Source: Cristatella mucedo (Eukaryota; Bryozoa; Phylactolaemata; Cristatellidae). From it: a stretch of 64,000 nucleotides of DNA. Location: positions 2,310,001 to 2,374,000 of the forward strand of contig WPIO01000047.1 of NCBI GenBank assembly GCA_009760855.2. The letters are read 5' to 3'. Shown here in pieces: positions 56,400-64,000 of this stretch (position 1 is its first letter; every line of letters begins with the position of its first letter). The position numbers were made by a program, and so were the translations under genes. The notes beneath the pieces are model-generated. The model was not told the DNA's origin. It did not search any database and saw only the letters and a program-made list of their open reading frames with translations.

Positions 56400-59300
56400 T
56401 TAGCACAAGGACACAGGCGAGCCTCGATTCTGCTTAGTAAGCTGAAGCTCTCGCTCTGCTCAAGCACTCAGGCTGGAGGAAGCTCAGCCAAGCAGCAAAA
56501 AGTTCCAGAATTATTGCTAAAAGTAAGAAAAGGTTAAGCCTGCTTCTCAAGTGTTCAGTCATCATCGGCAGGAAGTGGCTTACACGGCAGAGTCATTCCA
56601 GAAGCCGATTCAAACGACAGAGCAAGGATCGACAGAGCTTAGTGCAATCCCGAGCAGTGCAGCTGAGCTATAGGGCTATAGGAAACCACTCACGGCTCCA
56701 CGGCCCATTAGGTCATCGAAAGACGTTGCACTGCCCAATCACCCATGCTTCGCGTGCAGTTATCTCCATAGAAAGACAGCATAACGCCTCCCCGAGTGCC
56801 TCGGAAGAGCGAGCTGGCTGTAAACTCTACAACTCAAGTGCACATCAGTCGGAACAACCACTAAGTAGCGCTTCACCCATGGATTCGCTTAGCAGCAGCG
56901 GTCGTGGCTAGCCGTTCGAGCGGTGAGCTTGCACACTTAAATGCAGCGGTAGAGACTCACATAGGTTTCCTGTACCCAACGGATACTCGCACCGATCGTC
57001 GATTCTGCAGCGGCAGAAACCCCAGAACCTAATGGACGGGCTTGAGAGTCGCGTGACCATCGAAATCATCAGCTGACCCAGCTAGCAGCTGGCAGCAGCC
57101 ACGTGCGTGCCGTGGTTGGGCGGGGCAGCCGTCGATGCCTGCGGTTGTCGTTGTTTAGGCATGATAGCAGTGTCAGCCTGCGAATACGAGGCCAGTCAAC
57201 AGCACACTGGGAACCAACCTAGCCTGCATGCTCAACACTACCCATGACAACATCGAAGCACTGTGAGCAGCTAGCTGGCTTCATCGACTGCCCCTTTCGA
57301 AAACGAGCTTCTGCTGAATTACAGACGGGCTGAAGCATGAAAAGTGCCCGTTAAAGTTGGGAGCTGAGGTAATTAAGAATGGCAGTGGTTAATGTCCGAA
57401 CTGCACTTCATGCCGACGAAGTTGGTCTCAATCTCAACACAGTCTCAATTTTCATAATGACCATGATCCTACAGTGATAGGATAAATGTGCACAGGAAAG
57501 TGAACTTCTACAATAAAACTGTGCATGACTCTCGCTAGCAAGATTTGACTAGTTTGATTGATTCTCCGGGGCTCATCGTTTCACAGGGCGTGTGGTTTAA
57601 AAAAAAAGATTTCACCACAGCTGATTTCTTGGCTGGCAGAATGCAGATGTACTACTTGCTTCGCAGTGCGAAGGAGTGGCTTCTATCGATTTCCCTCCAC
57701 CTGCATCAAAGACATAGCCAGGTGATTTCGCTGCCTATCAAGCTATTACTAACCAGATGGACAGACACCTCTCAAGTTGTGTGCGTCGACACCTCTCAAG
57801 TTGTGCTGTAGTTCGGAAGCTGACCACTACGGCCATGATTCCTTCGCCATTCCTTTCAGGGCTATGCTCTCCAGTAGGCGCACTGAGTCTCTAGTAAATT
57901 CATCCTGTTGCCGTCAGTCAACATTCTCTATCTGGTCTAGAAGGACTCCGTCAATAACCGTCACTTTTCGGACGTAAATTTCTCGTAGTTACGTGTTGAA
58001 CGCTTATACTTTTGGTGCCAAACTCTTGGCTCCTCCGAGAGAGAGCAAGGAGCCACATCCCTACATCGCCGAAGGAAGGCTTATAGTGTAGGACGTAAGA
58101 GCTCGTCTGGCTTTTGTGTAGGCCAAGCTGATGGCACAGTCTCGTCTGCCAAGTTTCCATTCTCCAAAGTTAAGCGTCGCGTCTTCTAGTTACTTGCTGG
58201 CCCTAGACAGCTGAGATGGCTGAGAGGTATTGCGAGCCGGTTCGTGTCGCTGCTTCCGTCGCTTCTGCTACTGCTTTACCCATCGACCTCGACTCGGAGC
58301 GCCGTCTAGCGGCGTTGCGAAGTTCGCCGAGCCTAGCGGCCTCATGCCTTGGTTCGGCGTCACCGATCGCCTTCCGAATCAATAACTCGCCGACGAAAAA
58401 ATGCGGGCTCTTGATCCCTCATGCATGCGGGGCTCTGCTGGGGGGGGGGGGAGGAGGGAGCCAGAGGCGTCGGCTAGCAGCAGGCACCAGCTGGCTGGTG
58501 ACCGATTTCGCTGACTGCGCACCAAGGAGGGGAGCCCTGCTTTCTAGCTTTCTACTTAGTGTGCAGATGGTGGAAGAAAAATATCATGCCGGTCAATGTA
58601 CTGTTAGGTATCCTTACCTCTTCATTACCTTGGCTCACTGGATGCTCACTAGCTCACTAGAGTGGAGGCAAATACTGCATCCAACGGCTCCATCGACTTT
58701 CCATTTAGTATGAGCTACTGTGCAACACTTGTGGAAATATTACAAAAACTTCACCTCTTTCACCCGACAGTGAAGCTACGCCCCTCCTTTCTTAAGTAAT
58801 TCATGCCAGTCCAAGCGCTTTCAATAACAACGAAAGTCGCAGGCAGGAGGCGACTGCTACGGCTGCTTGCTTTTGCCCCTCTCCCTTCGAGCCGGGTGAG
58901 GGAGCATAGAGTGCAGTATGCCAACTGGCCATTAGCCTCCTGGCTGAGCACCAGGGACTGGGCAGCCGCAGCCCAAAGCAGCTTACGTGAACAGCAATCT
59001 AAAAATCGCGGACCGTAGGCTGGGGTGTCGGAGAAATTTGGTCGGGTGACCAATTGCCCCAGTCAATGAGTTCTGCTGCCATCGGATAGTAGGCTGGTCA
59101 GGTTGACCCTTTACTAAGCCCATTCAATCATGCCACTCACGCTTACCTTGAACGAGTGCAATCAAAATAATGTACGAGAGCACTGCCGCTTTGGAATGCA
59201 GCCTGGTGATGTACTTCCGGTATGACAGCCAAGGCCAGTGCACAGCCAAGTGCACGAACGGCTCGATTGCTTTGCCATTTACCAGGACATTCACACGCCC

Positions 59301-59400
59301 TTCTTAGAGTACAGTAGGCAGATCTAACTGCATTGGCTGTTAACACAAAATTTCCGAGCTTTTGCCCGACTAGCACTGCTCGTGCCGACAGTGATGCACG
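56400..59400. other. GC- and CpG-richer block without an identifiable gene
   Basis: Base composition is visibly richer in G, C and CpG than the flanking 10 kb. Open frames occur on both strands (56642-56911 plus, 58216-58713 plus, 58760-59053 minus, 59143-59376 minus). The longest (165 codons, MAERYCEPVRVAASVASATA) crosses a 12-base G run, which argues against a conserved product. It could be the promoter/5' region of a gene or an old GC-rich insertion. A 24-bp tandem repeat lies at 57763-57808. Confidence 0.35.
57763..57808. repeat. 24-bp tandem duplication
   Basis: gacacctctcaagttgtg is followed by tgcgtc and then repeated exactly. Confidence 0.85.
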
Positions 59401-60003
59401 AGGCCGATGAGGCAGCCAAATGTTCTCACCTCAGGCGGAAACAGGTAAGCTATAGCCTAGCATGTTAATTAGTTATTCTTGAACAAAAAAGAAAGCATTC
59501 TGAAAGTTTCAAAGGAAATTTTCGGAAATATTATTTTAAATATTACATCTATATAACATGCATGTACAGTATATAACATAAATTTAAATATTTTCTGATC
59601 AAAGCAAATTGGCAGTCGCCGTTTATTTTACGAATTTCTCACCTCGTCAAAGTGGGTGGTATGAAGCAGGCGATACTGGAAAGCTGCAAGCTGGGAAAAA
59701 CTCATTTAGGTGCAAATTAAATTATATATATGGCATTTGCTGTGAGTAGAATAACATTCTCTATCGATATGCTTGTGCCTGCCGCTGTGCAAGTAGCACC
59801 CTAAAACGGCATCCCTTTAAAAACCACACAGCGAATTAAGGAGCTGAGAGCAGACCCGAAGGCACTTAAGATGCATGCAATAGGCATTCTTACCCCTTAT
59901 TGCAGTGCAGCAAAAACTGAAAGGACTTGGAGTTACGTGTGCTTATCAAATCAACTAATGGACAGATAAATAAAATAAATAAATGTTAGGTCATCTAAAA
60001 GTC
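59401..60003. other. Unassigned AT-rich sequence
   Basis: Nothing recognised. Confidence 0.4.
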
Positions 60004-60142
60004 TTATTTATATAGTGGCAGAAGAGCCTTAACGGCTATCACCACCGGGCGAAATGGCAATAAAGGATCACTCGCAGCAGGATTCGAACCAACGACCTCG
60101 GTTTTTTAGAGCGAGCGCCTTACCTAGTTAGCTATCGCGGCC
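60004..60142 (-). mobile_element. SINE-I, best-preserved copy
   Basis: Minus-strand reading: head GGCCGCGATAGCTAACTAGG, TAAGGCGCTCGCTCT (box A region). Box B is GGTTCGAATCC (60080-60090), the canonical internal RNA polymerase III promoter. The body follows as GTGATCCTTTATTGCCATTT, then the tail GGTGGTGATAGCCGTTAAGG, CTCTTCTGCCACTATATAAA and TAAGAC. The head folds only roughly as a tRNA and continues into a non-tRNA body, so this is a SINE and not a tRNA gene. Confidence 0.92.
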
Positions 60143-60219
60143 ATGTGCTGTAGGAGAGAGGGCCCATTTCTGCTATTGACAAAAATCCTTCAGCATCATT
60201 CATTTCTTCCTGAAAAGGT

Positions 60220-60438
60220 CTAGCCGTTTCGCTTTATAGGTTGAGAACCTCTTGAGGTTAATGCTAACAATGATGATCTGTAGCTGAAATTAGTGAGCTC
60301 GGCAATATCGTAGCATTCATCAACGATACCGCTACCACAGGGATATCTGTGTTTATTCATTACCTTCAGTAAAGTAGCTACATTGCCATTGATAGATTGT
60401 TTGGACACTGCTTTAGTTTGCTTTCGCGCCAAAACCAA
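60220..60438 (-). CDS. Possible exon, weak
   Basis: The minus-strand frame reads MVLARKQTKAVSKQSINGNV, ATLLK, then a donor-like AAG|GTAATG, preceded by an acceptor-like GATATTCAGCAG. The frame remains open to 60220 past the donor. Composition is protein-like but short and unrecognised. Confidence 0.25.
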   Translation of the reverse strand: MVLARKQTKAVSKQSINGNVATLLKVMNKHRYPCGSGIVDECYDIAELTNFSYRSSLLALTSRGSQPIKRNG

Positions 60439-60739
60439 GCCTGCTGAATATCTTGGAGCAAGTTCAAAGAGCCCTGTGAATGCACTGTGTTAAAATGACT
60501 GCAAGTCAGCCTCCTCATCCCCTAGAAAATGCTCGACACCTTGCGGTCTTGTCTCCTGCCGCGACTTGATTACCTTGGTCGATCGAGGCTAGTTCCAAGG
60601 CTGCCCTGCTGCCTGTGGCCGAGAAGGCTCTTTTGGAGCTCTGCCGATTCCAGTGCGGCCTGCCACACTTTGCCTTGGCCCACTTTCTGTCTGTGTTGAG
60701 TCCTGCTGGAGGCCTCGATCTCTTTCACATTGCCACCAC
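60439..60739. other. Unassigned sequence
   Basis: Nothing recognised before the satellite begins. Confidence 0.35.
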
Positions 60740-61588
60740 CTTGGCTCTAATTCATTCACAAAGATATTACGGTAGAAGCCAGGCAATTGGCATAGATTGC
60801 CGTGCACCGCCCTCGATTGTACGTCTGCAAGAGATTGAAAAGTTGTTCTTGCGATTTTTACGCCGTATGGTGCAATGCGACTGAAAAGTTGGAGCTTCTG
60901 CTAGAAACTGTTGCTCTATTTGTAACAGAAATTGATGAATTGGGGTATTTACTCGGGCTATTACCATCAATTTCCATGCATTGCCGTTGATTGAACATGC
61001 ACGATGGTTGCAAATTATGCACACCCAGTTAAATGTTACCTGGAATAAGAGTAGCTGTTTCGCAAAGCCAATCTAATTGATTTTTCGTGGATTGCCGTAT
61101 TGGCCTTGACCATTTGTGAGGATTGCCTTGCATTCCTGAAAGTTAACAAGCAAAGCACCTTGAAAATGCTACGGTTTCACTTCGGACGCTGCAGTAAAGC
61201 CTCATATGCAAAGACAACTGGTGCTTCGTGCTGCCGATTTCTCGTAGATTGGCCGCAGGTTTAGGTAATGGCCCCGGGCTAGTGCTGTCTATTTCCATTC
61301 ATTGCTCGCAGTTGTACATCCGCGATTGGTTGAAAAGATGGGGTTGCACTTTAAAAACAGTTCCCTGTGATACGTAACACAAGTTTAGGCTTGGCCCAGC
61401 CACATTCCGGCGATTCTCGAGGGATCAAAATGGATTGCCGTACTTGCCCGGGCCATTGCAGTTGAGTGCTGAGCATTGCCTGAGATTGAACGCACAAGGT
61501 AGCTGAAAATTTATGCGGGAACAGTGAAATGTTACGTGGAATAAGAATTGGAGCTTCATGCAGCCAACTTCTTGTCGATTTGCTCAAT

Positions 61589-62548
61589 AATAATAATAAT
61601 AATATTGCACTTGATAAAGCGCCCTCAGAGAACTTAATCTCTTTCTAGGCGCTTTACATTTGCTGCAAAGTGATACGCAATAGAATAGTAAGTAAAATCA
61701 TGCTTGAAAAACAAACAAAATGAATAACATGGTTAGGGGTTACATGCACTGGGTCAGCATGCAAATGTGGTTAGTGGCAGCATGAACAGTGTCAGCACGC
61801 ATAAGCACATCGAGGACGAATCACAAGGACCCACTAAATGCTGTCCTAAATAGGTATGTTTTTAAGTTTCTTTTAAATGTGGTCAGGTCAGGGGATGTTC
61901 TGATGCAGGTCGGGAGGGAGTTCCAGGCTGTGGGAGCATACGAGCTAAATGCACGGTCTCCAAAGGATTTAAGGTTTGTACGAGGTATTTCTAGACTGTT
62001 GGATTCCGAAAAGCGAGTGGTACGATGCTTTGCCTGATGGGGTAGTGTATCTGAAAGATAGGCTGGAGCCATAGAATGAAGAGACCTAAAAGTGAGCGAC
62101 AAAACCTTGAAGTCAATCCGTTGCTTGACTGGTAACCAGTGCAGGTCGGCGAGAAGTGGAGTAATGTGGCAACTGCGACGCTCACGACAGACAAGCCTAG
62201 CTGCAGAGTTTTGCACCAGCTGCAATCGCCTGATCGCACATGCTGGTAGGCCAGTAAGCAGTGAGTTGCAGAAGTCGAGACGAGACGTCACGAATGCATG
62301 GACCAACTTGGACGTGGTATCCTTATCTAAACAAGCCCTAATTTTAGCAATGTTATGAAGCTGAAAATAGGCTGATTTGACTGTGGAGCTGATGTGGTCG
62401 TCTAACGAGAGGTCGCTTTGGAATATGACACCTAGATTTCGAGCTGATGCAACTGGAGATATGCTGGCAGAGCCAATTTTGAAAGTCAGCCTTTCCAATT
62501 TCTGAATAACACTAGGTTTGCCCATAACTAGTAAGTTTGTTTTATCAA
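61589..62548 (-). mobile_element. Young 5'-truncated family-1 LINE inserted in satellite S2
   Basis: AAT repeats (61589-61607), then gcacttgataaagcgccctc, and the complete 3' UTR and C-terminal ORF2 end abruptly at the KTNLLVMGKPS codons (62548). Satellite text resumes there with attgtggcattggctctt. The ORF2 part (about 240 codons ending in a TGA at 61821) has no stop or frameshift. This is the best-preserved family-1 coding sequence in the window. Confidence 0.92.
61821..62548 (-). pseudogene. Family-1 LINE ORF2 C-terminal fragment, uninterrupted
   Basis: Reads TNLLVMGKPSVIQKLERLTF, ARNLGVIFQSDLSLDDHISS, SRLDFCNSLLTGLPACAIRR, HWLPVKQRIDFKVLSLTFRS, AWNSLPTCIRTSPDLTTF and KRNLKTYLFRTAFSGSL, then stop. 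It lacks the endonuclease and RT catalytic region because of 5' truncation. The frame happens to stay open upstream into satellite sequence, giving a 332-codon frame, but those first residues are not LINE. Confidence 0.9.
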
Positions 62549-63640
62549 GGATTGTGGCATTGGCTCTTGCGATTGCTGTCGATTGTCGTGCATTATTGGT
62601 TATTAAAGTGCAAAATAGCTTGACAACTTTAAGGTCTAACTCACTTTTAACGCAATAAAATGTTGTATGCAATAACAAATGGACATTCTCACAGTAAATT
62701 TGTCGTCGAATTGCCACGGATTGTAGTAGATTGCTGCTTCGAGCCAAGCCGTTGGAGTATGCTGCCATCCATTGCGTGAGTTCACACGAGCGAAATTGAT
62801 TAAAATGATGTGGTTGCAATTTAAAGAGTGAGCTTTTTCATATAGATTGAGATACCAATTTCGGCCATTTTGCATCGAATTGTTGCTTATTTCGATATTG
62901 ACATGGGCCATTACAATCAATTGCTGACGTGGATTGCCGACGGGCCATCAATGCACAATGGTTGAGGCAATTGTGACATTATGCGAGTACACAATAACCA
63001 AAGAGTGCAGCAGCGTGGAATAATAATTACAGCTTCCAGTGTATACGTTCGGGTCACTGTGCTGTGGATTGAGGTGATTGGGCTATTCGACTGGACCACT
63101 GCATTGCATTGCATGAGAACGTGTATACAAAATGGAGTGAACTATTCTGGGCGCACTTTCAACTGAGTCTTTCTTATATGCAATTGGCGATTTAGGGATT
63201 ACTTGCATTGGAGATTGTGGTATTTTCCCAGGTCATATCGGGCGATTGCCATGCATTGCCACAGTGAGCGGATTTACATTTTTTTTTTTACTTTAGGTAG
63301 GTGTGCACACAATGCAGTTCGTTTTTATACGCAATTAAAACTAGAGCTTTTCGGAATCTATCTCTAGTCGCTTTGTGGTGAATCGGAGGGGATTTCGGTA
63401 TTGCCCTGGCTTTTAAAGTCTAGTGCAGCACATTGCTCAAGAAATACAGTGAAAATGGAAGCGAAATTTTACGAATAAAATTGCTGTAAAGTGTGCGGTC
63501 ATATGGAATCTCAAAAAAGCTTTTCGCACAAGATTTCTTTGTTTTAGGGATGGAATGCAATGGATTGCAGGGAATGCAGTATTTGCCCGGGCCGCTGCAA
63601 CCCATCTCAGTAGACTTCACGAGAACGCAAGAGCGGAATC

Positions 63641-64000
63641 GCGCAAAAGTTTGGGAAGTATATTTTAAATGCAGCTTAGTTTTAGATTCCAGTTTTTCTA
63701 AGCTTTGTGCAGCTGATTTGGTGAATTTCAGGTCAACCAAAGTGTGTTTCCCTAAGGCCTCTGTGAATGCGGCTCGTCTGCATAACTGTGCATGCGAGCA
63801 ATCAAATGAAATGATGACTTTAAATTGATAGATAGATAAAATTTGTGTACAGAAATATCCACCCAAAATTTACTCGAGCTCGGCAATGCCAATATCCTGT
63901 CGACTCTAGCCTAATTAGAGTTGATTGCTGCAATCCGTCGGATCCGAGTTGGTGAGGTCAGTTGTGGTCGGTAACCTCGTCAGCTAGTGGTTAGATAATG
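63641..64000. other. Unassigned sequence at window end
   Basis: Opposite-strand open frames (63420-63866 minus, 148 codons; 63493-63828 plus, 111 codons) overlap each other and start inside the satellite. Neither shows a domain. No gene is called. Confidence 0.4.

Larger units (their letters stand above)
60740..63640. repeat. Satellite S2: degenerate tandem array, period about 170-180 bp
   Basis: A set of phrases recurs in order: gattgccgtattt, gcccgggccattgcc, catgcattgcc, gattgaacatgcacgatggt, aatgttacgtggaataagaa, ttggagcttcgtgcagccga, tttcttgtcgattgg. The gcccgggcc-like landmark is found near 60951, 61103, 61269, 61441, then after the inserted LINE near 62563, 62903, 63083, 63226, 63403 and 63583. 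Spacings within each part are about 143-180 bp. Monomers are highly diverged. Sequence is unrelated to satellite S1 at 2600-4140 although the period is alike. Open frames crossing it are by-products. Confidence 0.75.

Noticed and set aside
58216-58713. 165-codon GC-rich frame
   Set aside because: Crosses a 12-base G run, lies in CpG-rich DNA where frames stay open by composition, and has no recognisable domain.
60060-60142. Possible tRNA gene (canonical box B GGTTCGAATCC)
   Set aside because: It continues into a body and tail shared by three other dispersed copies and lacks a clean acceptor stem, so it is a SINE head.
63420-63866. 148-codon minus-strand frame and overlapping 111-codon plus-strand frame
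   Set aside because: Both overlap each other, start in satellite S2 sequence and have no domain or splice support. Length is within chance for the number of frames examined.

Overview
The window is AT-rich eukaryotic, almost certainly animal, DNA. There are no operons, ribosome binding sites, CRISPR arrays or dense bacterial-style genes. The sequence is mostly decayed non-LTR retrotransposons, tRNA-derived SINEs, degenerate satellites and microsatellites, with a few exon-like islands. The LINEs have an endonuclease plus reverse transcriptase ORF2 and (ATT)n 3' tails, as in the L2/CR1 group common in aquatic invertebrates. One exon looks like a mitochondrial-type cytochrome P450, which fits a bilaterian. 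I cannot name the species.

Layout. 0-5.3 kb: LINE fragments of two families around a ~170-bp-period satellite (2.6-4.1 kb). 5.3-14 kb: mostly unique AT-rich DNA holding a P450 exon (9.56-9.78 kb), a SINE and a small exon-like island on the minus strand (11.8 kb). 14-23 kb: decayed LINEs, including two copies joined tail to tail at 16.19 kb. 23.8-24.9 kb: an intronless GC-rich 345-codon ORF of unknown function; part of its downstream region recurs at 54.6 kb. 25-32 kb: SINEs, a decayed LINE, tandem duplications and a CpG-richer patch at 28.1-28.5 kb. 32.7-39.1 kb: a nest of L2-like LINEs. It includes the longest copy (35.9-39.07 kb) and a ~1.08-kb terminal-inverted-repeat element with an 8-bp target duplication. 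That element carries a TTTAGGG-like block, a SINE and a long (TA)n. 39-60 kb: mostly unassigned AT-rich DNA with protein-like islands on the minus strand (40.9-41.4, 50.5, 54.2 kb), LINE and SINE pieces, a long (GA)n and a GC-richer block at 56.4-59.4 kb. 60.7-63.6 kb: a second, unrelated ~170-180-bp satellite, split by a young 5'-truncated LINE.

How the parts relate. Family-1 LINEs share their 3' tail (stem-like GCGCC...GGCGC followed by ATT repeats) with one SINE family. This is the expected sign that the SINE uses that LINE's reverse transcriptase. A second SINE family has a different tail with no LINE partner here. Nesting gives relative ages: satellites are older than the LINEs inserted in them, and the LINE-related repeat at 34 kb is older than the inverted-repeat element inserted into it. 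No LINE copy here encodes a complete working ORF2. All boundaries of decayed repeats are by-eye estimates, good to about 20-50 bases.
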